Positions 1 to 7,988 of a stretch of DNA of 64,000 bases are shown here, piece after piece; the stretch's first letter is position 1; every line of letters begins with the position of its first letter. This stretch comes from CAVSRC01 sp963798195 (GTDB lineage Bacteria > Pseudomonadota > Alphaproteobacteria > Rhizobiales > Kaistiaceae). Under the pieces are notes generated by a model that made no database searches, was not told where the DNA came from, and saw only the letters and a program-made list of their open reading frames with translations. The stretch is from contig CAWCSF010000005.1 of NCBI GenBank assembly GCA_963798195.1, positions 310,001 through 374,000 of the forward strand, in the 5' to 3' direction. A program made the position numbers and the translations under genes.

Positions 1-2029
1 CTTCGCAGAGCTTGCCGGCCTCGCGCACCGCCTCCATCGAGACGCGCATGTTCTCCACCCAGTTGAGGCAATCGAACACGCGGAAGAGATCGACGCCGGC
101 GTCGGCCGCCTGGGCGACGAAGAATTTCACGACGTTATCGGGATAGTTGGCGTAGCCGACCGCGTTGGAACCGCGCAGCAGCATCTGGAGCAGGATGTTG
201 GGCGCCTTCTCGCGGATATCGGCGAGCCGCTCCCACGGATCCTCGGCGAGGAAGCGCATGGCGACATCGAAGGTGGCGCCGCCCCAGCACTCCAGCGACA
301 GCAATCCCGGCAGCGCCTGCGCATAGGCCGGCGCGATGACCGTGAGGTCGTGGCTGCGCATGCGCGTGGCGAGCAGTGACTGGTGCGCGTCACGCATGGT
401 GGTGTCGGTAACCAGCGCGCGCGTCTCGGCGCGCATCCATTTGGCGAAAGCCTCCGGCCCGTCGGCGTCGAGACGCTGCTTGGTGCCGGGCGCCGGCGAA
501 ACGTCGAACGACGGCGCCGGCACGACCAGCATTTCCTTGGCCGGCCGCGGACGGTTGCGCGTGTCGGGATGGCCGTTGACGGTGACGTCGGCGATGTAGG
601 TCAGGAGCTTGGTGGCACGGTCCTGACGCTTGACCGACTCGAAGAGCTCCGGCGTCTCGTCGATGAAGCGCGTCGTGTAGCTGGCGTCCTTGAACGCCGG
701 ATGGGCGATGATGTTCTCGAGGAACGTCAGGTTGGTGGCGACGCCGCGAATGCGGAATTCGCGGAGCGCCCGGTTCATGCGCGCCACCGCCTCCTGCGGA
801 TCGGGCGCCCAGGCGGTGATCTTTTCGAGCAGCGGATCGTAGAAGCGCGTGATCACCGCGCCGGAATAGGCGGTGCCGCCATCGAGGCGGATGCCGAAGC
901 CGGTGGCGCCGCGATAGGCAGTGATGCGGCCGTAGTCCGGGATGAAGTTCTGCTCCGGATCCTCGGTCGTGATGCGGCACTGGAGGGCGTGGCCGTTGAG
1001 GCGGATTTCGCCCTGGCGGGGAACGCCGGAATCCTTCTCGCCGATGGCGGCGCCCTCGGCGATGCGAATCTGCGCCTTGACGATGTCGATGCCGGTCACC
1101 TGCTCGGTGACGGTGTGCTCGACCTGGATGCGCGGGTTGACCTCGATGAAATAGATCGCACCGGTATCGGCATCCATGAGGAACTCGACCGTGCCGGCGC
1201 CCCGGTAGTTCGCGGCATGGGCGATGGCGACGGCGTAACCGCAGAGGTCCTGCCGCTTGGCCTCGCCGAGATATGGCGCCGGCGCGCGCTCGACCACCTT
1301 CTGGTGGCGGCGCTGCACCGTGCAGTCCCGCTCGAACAGGTGGACGATGGAGCCGTGGGCATCGGCGAGGATCTGCACCTCGACGTGGCGGGCGCGCTGC
1401 ACCAGCTTCTCGAGATAGACCTCGTCCTTGCCGAAGGCGGCCTTCGCCTCGCGTTTGGCGGCGACGAAATCGCGCTCCAGCGTCGCCGCGTCCGGGATGA
1501 CGCGCATGCCGCGCCCGCCGCCACCCCACGATGCTTTCAGCATCACCGGGTACCCGATGCCGTCGGCGATCTTCTTCACTTCCGCGATGTCGTCGGGCAG
1601 CGGCTCGCTCGCCGGCATGACCGGCACGCCGACCGATATGGCGAGGTTGCGCGCCGAGACCTTGTCGCCAAGCTTGCGCATGGTGTCTGGCGACGGGCCG
1701 ATGAAGGTGATGCCGGCGGCGGCGCAAGCCTCGGCGAATTCCGGGCTTTCCGACAGCAGGCCGTAGCCCGGGTGGATGGCGTCGGCGCCGGATTCCTTCG
1801 CCACGCGGATGATCTCGGGGATCGACAGGTAGGCGGCGATCGGCCCCAGCGTCTTGCCGTCGGGCATCTTGCCGATCTGGTAGGCCTCGTCCGCCTTGAA
1901 GCGATGGAGGGCGAGCTTGTCCTCCTCGGCGAAGACCGCGACCGTGCCCCGGCCAAGCTCGTTGGCGGCTCGGAACACGCGGATGGCGATCTCGGACCGG
2001 TTGGCGACGAGGATTTTCTGGATCGGCAC
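1..2029 (-). CDS. pyc: Pyruvate carboxylase, N-terminal 676 codons (runs off left edge)
   Basis: Biotin-dependent carboxylation of pyruvate to oxaloacetate, a cytosolic anaplerotic reaction. Translation begins VPIQKILVANRSEIAIRVFR, the start of a biotin carboxylase domain. It continues through HPGYGLLSE, the ATP-grasp region and EVNPRIQVEH (about residues 1-460). After a linker comes the carboxyltransferase domain, opening with DTTMRDAHQSLLATRMRS and reaching FDCLNWVENMRVSMEAVR at the edge. That order (BC then CT in one chain) is pyruvate carboxylase rather than acetyl-CoA or propionyl-CoA carboxylase. The family is about 1150 residues long, so the rest of CT and the biotinyl domain lie outside. 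GTG at 2029 was chosen because GGAAAGGGG precedes it. The frame at the left edge agrees with the start, so no net frameshift. Confidence 0.96.
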   Translation of the reverse strand, partial: MPIQKILVANRSEIAIRVFRAANELGRGTVAVFAEEDKLALHRFKADEAYQIGKMPDGKTLGPIAAYLSIPEIIRVAKESGADAIHPGYGLLSESPEFAEACAAAGITFIGPSPDTMRKLGDKVSARNLAISVGVPVMPASEPLPDDIAEVKKIADGIGYPVMLKASWGGGGRGMRVIPDAATLERDFVAAKREAKAAFGKDEVYLEKLVQRARHVEVQILADAHGSIVHLFERDCTVQRRHQKVVERAPAPYLGEAKRQDLCGYAVAIAHAANYRGAGTVEFLMDADTGAIYFIEVNPRIQVEHTVTEQVTGIDIVKAQIRIAEGAAIGEKDSGVPRQGEIRLNGHALQCRITTEDPEQNFIPDYGRITAYRGATGFGIRLDGGTAYSGAVITRFYDPLLEKITAWAPDPQEAVARMNRALREFRIRGVATNLTFLENIIAHPAFKDASYTTRFIDETPELFESVKRQDRATKLLTYIADVTVNGHPDTRNRPRPAKEMLVVPAPSFDVSPAPGTKQRLDADGPEAFAKWMRAETRALVTDTTMRDAHQSLLATRMRSHDLTVIAPAYAQALPGLLSLECWGGATFDVAMRFLAEDPWERLADIREKAPNILLQMLLRGSNAVGYANYPDNVVKFFVAQAADAGVDLFRVFDCLNWVENMRVSMEAVREAGKLCE

Positions 2030-2079
2030 GCGCGCCCCTTTCCCGGCAAAAAATGGCTGGAAACCATTGTTAGCCCGAT

Positions 2080-2114
2080 TGTGCACCTGCGAAAAGGCCG
2101 TGTGCACCTGCGAA
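2080..2114. repeat. Two direct copies of TGTGCACCTGCGAA, 21 bases apart
   Basis: The 14-mer TGTGCACCTGCGAA occurs at 2080-2093 and exactly again at 2101-2114, a centre spacing of 21 bases, about two helical turns. It lies in the 171-base divergent region between pyc and the tautomerase gene and contains the palindrome GTGCAC in each copy. The spacing and position suggest a regulator binding in tandem, but no family could be named. Confidence 0.55.
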
Positions 2115-2200
2115 GGCGGCTGCTCCGGCTATCGGATTGCCGCCAGCCATGCCAATGGGGCAGAGTACGCGTCTCGAAACCGAGTGGGGAACACCAGAAA

Positions 2201-2386
2201 ATGCCTGAAATCCACGTCTTCTGCGCCGAGGGGCGCACGCCGGAGCAGAAGAAGGACCTGATGAAGGGCCTCACCGACGCCATGGTGAAGAGCTTCGGCG
2301 TCAAGGCCGATGCCGTGACTGTCCAGATCATGGAATCGCCGAAGACCGACAAGGCCAAGGGCGGCGTTCCCTTCACCGAGCGCTAG
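2201..2386 (+). CDS. 4-oxalocrotonate tautomerase family protein
   Basis: A 61-residue protein starting MPEIHVFCAEGRTPEQKK. In this superfamily the initiator Met is removed and Pro-1 acts as the catalytic base in keto-enol tautomerisation; Pro is present here directly after Met. The length is typical of the small (60-80 residue) oligomeric members. The mid-protein segment VQIMESPKTDKAKGG matches the family's beta-hairpin region, usually IxExxxxxWxxGG, with Lys replacing the usual Trp-Gly. The true substrate cannot be inferred. It is divergent from pyc and followed 107 bases later by ribokinase on the same strand. No strong Shine-Dalgarno is visible, but no alternative start exists without losing Pro-1. 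Confidence 0.85.
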   Translation: MPEIHVFCAEGRTPEQKKDLMKGLTDAMVKSFGVKADAVTVQIMESPKTDKAKGGVPFTER

Positions 2387-2493
2387 GACGCGGCGCGGAT
2401 GGCGGTGCTGAACCGCCCGGCGCTCATGGCGCGACGCGAAACCAACCGGCAGTCGCAGGCGTTGCAGGGCGGGCTCATCCGCGAAGGCGCCGC

Positions 2494-3393
2494 ATGATCA
2501 CCGTCTTCGGTTCGATCAACGTCGATCTTGTCACCCGCGTCCAGCGCACGCCGGGACCGGGGGAGACCGTGCGCGGCTCGGACTACAAGCTGATACCCGG
2601 CGGCAAGGGCGCCAACCAGGCGCTGGCCGCGCGCCGCGCCGGGGCCGAGGTGCGGCTCGTCGGCGCGATCGGCGATGACTTCCTCTCGCGTGTGGCTTTG
2701 ACCGAGCTGGAATCCGGCGGCGTCGACCTCGCCTATGTCGCGCGGCTCGCCGGCACGACCGGACTCGCCATCATCACCGTCGACGAAGCCGGCGAAAACA
2801 CGATTGTCGTTTCGCCCGGCGCCAACGGCCGCGCCGCCGTAACCGGCCTGCCCGCCAATGCCTTCACCGAACGCGACACCCTGCTGCTCCAGATGGAAGT
2901 GCCGTTCGCGGAGAGCCTCGCCGCGGCACGGCTGGCGCGTGAAGCCGGCGCCCGCGTGATTCTCTCCGTCGCGCCTTACACGGCGCTGCCCGAAGAAGAT
3001 GCGTCGGGCTTCGACATGCTGATCGTCAATGAGCACGAGGCGGCGGACCTTGCGCGCCATCTCGGCGTCGCCGGCGGCACGCCCGAGGAGACGGTCGCGG
3101 CGCTTGCGGAGAAGGTCGGGCGCACAGTGATCGCCACCCTCGGACCGGATGGCGCCGTAGCGGCCAACCGCGACGGCGTGGTGCGGGTACCTGCACTCAA
3201 GGTGACGGCGGTCGATACGACAGGCGCGGGCGACACGTTCTGCGGGGTGCTGGCCGCTTATCTCGACGAAGGCGCCAGCCTGAGAACGGCGATGGCGCGG
3301 GCCGCGGTGGCGGGTTCGCTGGCGGTGACCCGGGAAGGCGCCCAGCCGAGCTTCCCGATGCGAACAGAAATTCAGGAAGCGTCGGCGAGCTGA
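2494..3393 (+). CDS. rbsK: Ribokinase
   Basis: PfkB-family kinase of 299 residues that phosphorylates D-ribose at O5, feeding the pentose phosphate pathway. The N-terminus MITVFGSINVDLVTRV and the ligand-binding PGGKGANQA motif (residues 35-43) are characteristic of ribokinase rather than fructokinase. The C-terminal signature DTTGAGDTFCG near residue 245 carries the catalytic Asp and anion hole. Length is normal (about 300). The ATG overlaps the stop of a 32-codon open frame (2399-2497), so translational coupling is possible. No ribose transporter is adjacent, so ribose or nucleoside-derived ribose probably comes from elsewhere; a nucleoside hydrolase lies at 30.5 kb. Confidence 0.93.
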   Translation: MITVFGSINVDLVTRVQRTPGPGETVRGSDYKLIPGGKGANQALAARRAGAEVRLVGAIGDDFLSRVALTELESGGVDLAYVARLAGTTGLAIITVDEAGENTIVVSPGANGRAAVTGLPANAFTERDTLLLQMEVPFAESLAAARLAREAGARVILSVAPYTALPEEDASGFDMLIVNEHEAADLARHLGVAGGTPEETVAALAEKVGRTVIATLGPDGAVAANRDGVVRVPALKVTAVDTTGAGDTFCGVLAAYLDEGASLRTAMARAAVAGSLAVTREGAQPSFPMRTEIQEASAS

Positions 3394-3482
3394 GAGGCGA
3401 TCGCCACCTGCCGTCGATTGCATGGCCGCTGCCGAAGGCTATGATCGCGCCCATCCGTTTCCACCGAGATCGATAGACCGCG

Positions 3483-5054
3483 ATGACCCCGCCCGACGCC
3501 ACGATCGTTTCCATGCCGAACATCTCCGAAAGGGCGAAAACCCCACGGGTTCTGCGGCTCAACGCCGCCGACAACCTTGTCGTCGCGATCGACCCGATCC
3601 TTCCCGGTGCCGTGGCTGAGGGCGTGACGGCCATCTCGCGCGTGCCCAAGGGACACAAGATGGCGACGGTCGCCATCGCCGAGGGCGAGCCGATCCGCAA
3701 GTTCGGGCAGATCATCGGCTTCGCCACGGCGAACATCCGGCCGGGCGAACACATCCACACGCACAATTGCGGCGTCCACGACTTCGCCCGCGACTACCAC
3801 TACGCAGAGGACGCCAAGCCGGAGAAGGTTCTTCCGGTGGAGGAGCAGCGCACGTTCCAGGGCTATCGCCGCAAGAACGGCAAGGTCGGCACGCGCAACT
3901 ACATCGGCATCCTGACCAGCGTGAACTGCTCCGCCTCGGTGGCGCGCTTCATCGCCGACCAGTTCAACCGCACCGACATCCTCGACGACTATCCCAACAT
4001 CGATGGTGTCGTGCCTTTCGTCATGGGCTCCGGCTGCGGCATGGCGGGACGCGGCTCTGAAGGCTTCCAGGTGATGCAGCGTACCGAGTGGGGCTACGCC
4101 AAGCATCCGAACCTCGTCGGCGCGCTGATGGTCGGCCTCGGCTGCGAGGTGATGCAGATTCCCGATCTCGTCGAGGATTACGACCTCAAGGAGAACGAGA
4201 TGTTCCGCACCATGACCATCCAGGCGACGGGCGGAACCCGCAAGACGGTGGAGCGCGGCGTCGACATGATCCGCGAGATGCTGAGCGAGGCCAATCGGGT
4301 CGAGCGCGAGCCGGTGCCGGTGTCGGAGATCATGCTGGCCCTGCAATGCGGCGGCTCGGACGGCTACTCCGGCATCACCGCGAACCCGGCGCTCGGCTAC
4401 GCCGCCGACCTGCTGGTCGAGCAGGGCGGCACGGCGGTGCTTTGCGAGACGCCGGAAATCTACGGCGCCGAGCACCTGCTCACCCGCCGCGCCGCGACGA
4501 CCGAGATCGGCGAGAAGCTGATCGGGATCATCCGCTGGTGGGAGGACTACACCGCCCGCAACAAGGGCGAGATGAACAACAACCCCTCCCCCGGCAACAA
4601 GGCCGGCGGGCTGACGACCATTCTTGAGAAATCGCTGGGCGCCGCAGCCAAGGGCGGCACCACCACCATGCGCGGCGTATTCCACTATGCCGAGCCGATC
4701 ACCCAGCGCGGCTTCGTCTTCATGGATTCGCCCGGCTACGATCCGGTCGGCGTCACCGGCCAGGTGGCGTCGGGCTGCAACATCATCGCCTTCACCACCG
4801 GCCGCGGCTCGGCCTTCGGCTTCAAGCCGGCGCCGTCGATCAAGCTCGCCACCAACTCGGATACCTACATCCGCCAGACCGAGGACATGGACATCAACTG
4901 CGGCGACATCCTCGATGGCGTGTCGATCGAGGCGAAGGGCGCCGAGATCCTCGACAAGATCATCGCGGTCGCCTCGGGCGAGAAGTCGAAGTCGGAAGAG
5001 CTCGGCTACGGCGACAACGAGTTCGTGCCCTGGCAGATCGGCGCCGTGATGTGA
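3483..5054 (+). CDS. UxaA-family hydro-lyase (altronate/galactarate dehydratase type)
   Basis: A 523-residue protein combining an N-terminal SAF-type domain (residues ~20-105, ending HIHTHNCGVHDF) with the UxaA catalytic region (from GYRRKNGKVGTRNYIGILTSVNCSA). Family members dehydrate altronate, galactarate or related sugar acids to 2-keto-3-deoxy acids using Fe(II). Conserved Cys and His residues are visible in THNCGVHD, GSGCGMAGRG and LALQCGGSDGYSG. The C-terminal half has the usual GFVFMDSPGYDPVGVTGQVASGCN. Length matches single-chain members (about 500). ATG at 3483 is taken; ATG at 3513 (MPNISERAK) is an alternative. It ends 4 bases before the YjbR gene. The exact sugar acid is not determinable. 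Confidence 0.85.
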   Translation: MTPPDATIVSMPNISERAKTPRVLRLNAADNLVVAIDPILPGAVAEGVTAISRVPKGHKMATVAIAEGEPIRKFGQIIGFATANIRPGEHIHTHNCGVHDFARDYHYAEDAKPEKVLPVEEQRTFQGYRRKNGKVGTRNYIGILTSVNCSASVARFIADQFNRTDILDDYPNIDGVVPFVMGSGCGMAGRGSEGFQVMQRTEWGYAKHPNLVGALMVGLGCEVMQIPDLVEDYDLKENEMFRTMTIQATGGTRKTVERGVDMIREMLSEANRVEREPVPVSEIMLALQCGGSDGYSGITANPALGYAADLLVEQGGTAVLCETPEIYGAEHLLTRRAATTEIGEKLIGIIRWWEDYTARNKGEMNNNPSPGNKAGGLTTILEKSLGAAAKGGTTTMRGVFHYAEPITQRGFVFMDSPGYDPVGVTGQVASGCNIIAFTTGRGSAFGFKPAPSIKLATNSDTYIRQTEDMDINCGDILDGVSIEAKGAEILDKIIAVASGEKSKSEELGYGDNEFVPWQIGAVM

Positions 5055-5058
5055 TTCC

Positions 5059-5424
5059 GTGGCCGGCGCATCCCTCAAGCGCGCCGAAAAGGCGCTCGTC
5101 CGCTACGCGCTGACCTTTCCGCAGGCCGCCGAGGAATGGCCGTGGGACGAGCGCGTCATCAAGGTGCGCGGGAAGATTTTCGTATTCCTCGGGATGATCG
5201 AGGACGCGTTGCGCGTCGGCGTCAAACTGCCGGTTTCAGCCGACATGGCGCTGACGCTGCCCTTCGTCGAACGCATGGGCTACGGACTTGGCCGCTCCGG
5301 CTGGGTGACGGCGCGATTTGGCGACGGCGACGCGCCGGACCTGGACATGCTGAAAGGCTGGATCGGCCAGAGCTACCGCGCCGTCGCCCCAAGAAAACTC
5401 GCAAAGGCATTGGACGGTCCGTAG
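5059..5424 (+). CDS. MmcQ/YjbR family protein
   Basis: A 121-residue protein of the MmcQ/YjbR fold (CyaY-like). Diagnostic features are FPQAAEEWPWDERVIKVRGKIFVF near the N-terminus and the C-terminal GRSGWVTARF followed by a WIGQSYRAVAPRKLAK segment. Homologues are small cytosolic proteins, some proposed to bind DNA, with no firm biochemical role. GTG at 5059 is the start, 4 bases after the dehydratase stop, so the two genes are probably co-transcribed. No ATG precedes the conserved N-terminus in this frame. Confidence 0.85.
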   Translation: MAGASLKRAEKALVRYALTFPQAAEEWPWDERVIKVRGKIFVFLGMIEDALRVGVKLPVSADMALTLPFVERMGYGLGRSGWVTARFGDGDAPDLDMLKGWIGQSYRAVAPRKLAKALDGP

Positions 5425-5538
5425 CGCGGCCGCACGTTTCGCATCCGTCATCCAGAGGGAGCAAGGGTTCGGCCGACCGATGAGCGCTGCGATGGCAGGT
5501 CAGGCATCCCGACCCCGTGACGCAGGGAGGCAAGGAGC

Positions 5539-5922
5539 ATGGATATTCGTTCGACGCTGATAGGGTTGTGCGATGCCTTCAACGCCCACGATCTCGACCG
5601 GATCATGGCGTTCTTTTCCGAGGATTGCGTGCTGGAGATGCCAAGGGGCACCAAGCCCTGGGGCTCCCGTTTCGAGGGCAAACAGAGCACACGCGCTGCG
5701 CTGGCGACACGATTTGAAGGCTTGCCCGACGTCCATTACGGCAACGCCGAGCACTTCGTGGATGCTGCTGCCAATACCGGCATGACGAAATGGACCCTCA
5801 CCGGCACCAACCGGGAGGGGACGCGAACGGAAGTCCACGGCTGCGATTTCTACACGTTTCGCGACGGCAAGGTGGTCGGCAAGGATTCGTACTGGAAGAT
5901 TGTGGAACCCGCCTCTGCCTAG
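5539..5922 (+). CDS. NTF2-like / SnoaL-type nuclear transport factor 2 family protein
   Basis: A 127-residue alpha+beta-barrel protein. The opening DIRSTLIGLCDAFNAHDLDRIMAFFSEDCVLEM and the closing YTFRDGKVVGKDSYWKI are the classic SnoaL/NTF2-like pattern of a helix pair, the FxxD segment and a final strand. Such proteins are pocket-forming enzymes or ligand-binding proteins; nothing here defines a substrate. GGGAGGCAAGGAGC before the ATG gives a clear ribosome-binding site. It converges with the CPBP protease gene, the two stops overlapping by 4 bases. Confidence 0.85.
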   Translation: MDIRSTLIGLCDAFNAHDLDRIMAFFSEDCVLEMPRGTKPWGSRFEGKQSTRAALATRFEGLPDVHYGNAEHFVDAAANTGMTKWTLTGTNREGTRTEVHGCDFYTFRDGKVVGKDSYWKIVEPASA

Positions 5923-6716
5923 ACCGCCATCGGCCGCGGCTTCGCCTTGATCAGCGCCGGTCCGTTGGCGATCACCACCAGCGCAGCGACCGCAAGCCAG
6001 AGCGCCGCCCACACCCACCACAGGCGGATGAGATCGCCGCCGGTGAACCACCCGAACGGGAACGCGGTCGTGTTGACCATTGTGTGAAGCAGCGCGGGCA
6101 GCAGCAGGCTGCCGCCAGTGCGGAGCCACATCCACGCGGTGACGATCGACACGCAAAAGACGCTGATGGCCCACGGCACGATGTTCGTGAGGTCGTATTC
6201 GACGCCGAACAGCGGCCAGTGCCAGACCGCATGCAGCGCACCGAGAATGAGCGCGGCGGCGAGCGCCGAGCGCCCCTCCATCAATCGCGGCAGCGCGTAG
6301 CCGCGCCACGCCGGCTCCTCGCCAAGGCCGATCAGGACGAAGATGAAAGCGAAGCGGGCGACAAGGTCGAGCGTTCCCGGCATCGCCGCGCCGGCCGGCA
6401 GGTCTCCGGCGGGAAACAGGACGACGCCAACCGACATCGCCGTAATGACCGGCGGCATGAGGAGCACGAGCGCGTACCACTGTACGCCGACCCGCCAGTG
6501 GCCAATCCTGGCGAGCCATGCCTTGATCCCCGGCCAGCCACCGATCAGGCCGAGCATGATCAGTGCTGCGAAGAACGGACCGATCGGAAGGATCGGTGCG
6601 TCAGCGGCTATGGGATCAACCTGGTACCAGATCCACGGCCACCAGGAGAGCAGGTAGGCCAGCAGAAAGAAGCCGGCGATTGGATGCCGCCTGGCAAGCG
6701 CCCGCAAATCCGCCAT
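5919..6716 (-). CDS. CPBP family intramembrane metalloprotease
   Basis: A 265-residue polytopic membrane protein with about eight hydrophobic segments, starting MADLRALARRHPIAGFFLL. It carries the CPBP (CAAX protease and bacteriocin-processing, Rce1-like) signature: EEPAWRGYALP near residue 145 and HAVWHWPLF about 30 residues later, which supply the Glu and His catalytic residues. Family members cleave within membranes, or act in bacteriocin self-immunity or protein maturation. No bacteriocin or prenylated substrate gene is nearby. The stop overlaps that of the convergent SnoaL-like gene. Confidence 0.88.
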   Translation of the reverse strand: MADLRALARRHPIAGFFLLAYLLSWWPWIWYQVDPIAADAPILPIGPFFAALIMLGLIGGWPGIKAWLARIGHWRVGVQWYALVLLMPPVITAMSVGVVLFPAGDLPAGAAMPGTLDLVARFAFIFVLIGLGEEPAWRGYALPRLMEGRSALAAALILGALHAVWHWPLFGVEYDLTNIVPWAISVFCVSIVTAWMWLRTGGSLLLPALLHTMVNTTAFPFGWFTGGDLIRLWWVWAALWLAVAALVVIANGPALIKAKPRPMAV

Positions 6717-6801
6717 GTGCCCCGCCCCCGCTTTCGGCGGAGCCTAACACACGGAGCAACCATGGGAAAAATCGCTGGACCATCTCGCCGACGCGAGGCC
6801 T

Positions 6802-6836
6802 GAAAACGAAAACGATGGCCGCTTCTTCAGCGGCCA
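6802..6836 (-). terminator. Rho-independent terminator of the DUF1344 gene
   Basis: Perfect 8-base stem TGGCCGCT (6816-6823) and AGCGGCCA (6829-6836) with loop TCTTC. On the minus strand it is followed by TCGTTTTCGTTTTC, a U-rich run. It lies 26 bases after the DUF1344 stop codon. Confidence 0.8.
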
Positions 6837-6861
6837 CCGTCCTTCGTCGGTCGCGCCGTGG

Positions 6862-7122
6862 TCAGGCCTGCGGCTCGACCGAAGTTGCCGTCATGGCGCC
6901 GCTGGCGTCCTTGTCGAACTCGACCTTCACCTTCTCGCCGACCTGAAGCGAAGCGGCATCCAGATCCTTCGGCAGCGTGTAGGTGTTGCCGTCGTCGAGG
7001 GTGATCGTTCCCGCCGTCGCATCGACACTGGCGATCGCGCCCAATGCCTCGTCGGCCAAAGCGGCCAGGGGGGAAGCAGCGAGGAATGACGCCGCGCTCA
7101 TCGCAATCAAAATCTTCTTCAT
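6862..7122 (-). CDS. DUF1344 family exported protein
   Basis: An 86-residue protein with a signal peptide (MKKILIAMSAASFLAASPLAALA, cleavage after ALA) followed by DEALGAIASVDATAGTITLDDGNTYTLP, a small beta-rich domain of the DUF1344 type common in Rhizobiales. The mature part is about 63 residues and acidic, probably periplasmic; function is unknown. The frame is open upstream to 7305, but the start at 7122 is preferred because it begins the signal peptide and follows AGAGGGACT. A strong terminator follows, so it is a single-gene unit. Confidence 0.85.
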   Translation of the reverse strand: MKKILIAMSAASFLAASPLAALADEALGAIASVDATAGTITLDDGNTYTLPKDLDAASLQVGEKVKVEFDKDASGAMTATSVEPQA

Positions 7123-7359
7123 AGTCCCTCTCCATGTTGGTGAAGCAACGCCGTTCGACGCTGCCCATCGCCCGCCCCAACACGAGGGAGTCCACTGCCG
7201 GAACGCGGCAGCAGGTGGACCGATCTGCGGTTCTTGCGAGGAAAGATAGGGGCAGCCGGCCACAATGAAGGCGCGACTGTGAACATGCAGACATCGCCGC
7301 AGCAACGGCCCGATTCTTCCGAATCGTCGCGAAGAAACCCGTCGATCTAGCGAGGCAGG

Positions 7360-7782
7360 CTAGCGATCGGCGGCCACGCCACGCTGGACCAGGTAGGCGT
7401 TCGCCCAGCGGCCGGAAAAATTGACCGCGGCGCTGAACACCTGCGCTGCGCTCTGCGAATAAACCGACTGGTGCAGGATGACATGCAGTTCGGGGAAGAG
7501 GCCGCAGGATTTGTTGGCCTTCAGGTCCGCATAGACGGCGCGCGCCTGTTCCGGGCTGTCGGCGCGGGCGATGGATTCGGCAAAGGACTGCGAGATGCAC
7601 AGCACCCAGTCCTTCACGACCATTTCCGTGTCGAGCTTGTATTCGAGTGGCGCGATCAGGCCCTGCTTCGCCTTCGCCGGGGCCGCCATGTCGATATCGT
7701 CGGGCGCGGCGGCCAGCACGGCAAAAGGAGAACACGCAATACCGGCCAGGGCGGCGACGCCCAGCATCCATTTACGAGACAT
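7360..7782 (-). CDS. Exported protein of unknown function
   Basis: A 140-residue protein with a signal peptide (MSRKWMLGVAALAGIACSPFAVLAAA). The mature part has no family I recognise: DWVLCISQSFAESIARAD and LKANKSCGLFPELHVILHQS contain two cysteines that could form a periplasmic disulfide, and it ends NAYLVQRGVAADR. The frame is open to 7950, but the start at 7782 fits the signal peptide and is preceded by GGGGAAAGGGG. It is divergent from xylX. Between it and the DUF1344 start lie 237 bases with no recognisable gene, presumably the DUF1344 promoter. Confidence 0.75.
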   Translation of the reverse strand: MSRKWMLGVAALAGIACSPFAVLAAAPDDIDMAAPAKAKQGLIAPLEYKLDTEMVVKDWVLCISQSFAESIARADSPEQARAVYADLKANKSCGLFPELHVILHQSVYSQSAAQVFSAAVNFSGRWANAYLVQRGVAADR

Positions 7783-7988
7783 CTCAGCCCCTTTCCCCAG
7801 GGTTCGCGGCGGCATGCGCCGACGGTGCCAAAAGCTGGAGGACGCGGTAAAAGCCATCGGCGGCGACTCAACGCGCAACCCCTGTCCAAGATAACAGGGC
7901 AGCGTGTTCGATTCTCCGCCGCAGGGCGTCGCGGACGGATTTCCCGACACACCTGTGTGCGCAATGCAACATAAGAGGCACTGAAGTC

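Noticed and set aside
383..2200. Long plus-strand open frame running into the tautomerase
   Set aside because: Antisense to pyc; only the last 61 codons, from ATG at 2201, form a recognisable protein.
2399..2497. 32-codon frame whose stop overlaps the rbsK start
   Set aside because: It could couple to rbsK translation, but it is short, lacks a ribosome-binding site and matches nothing I know.
3372..5078. 568-codon frame antisense to the UxaA-type dehydratase
   Set aside because: Mirror of a conserved gene; no motifs.
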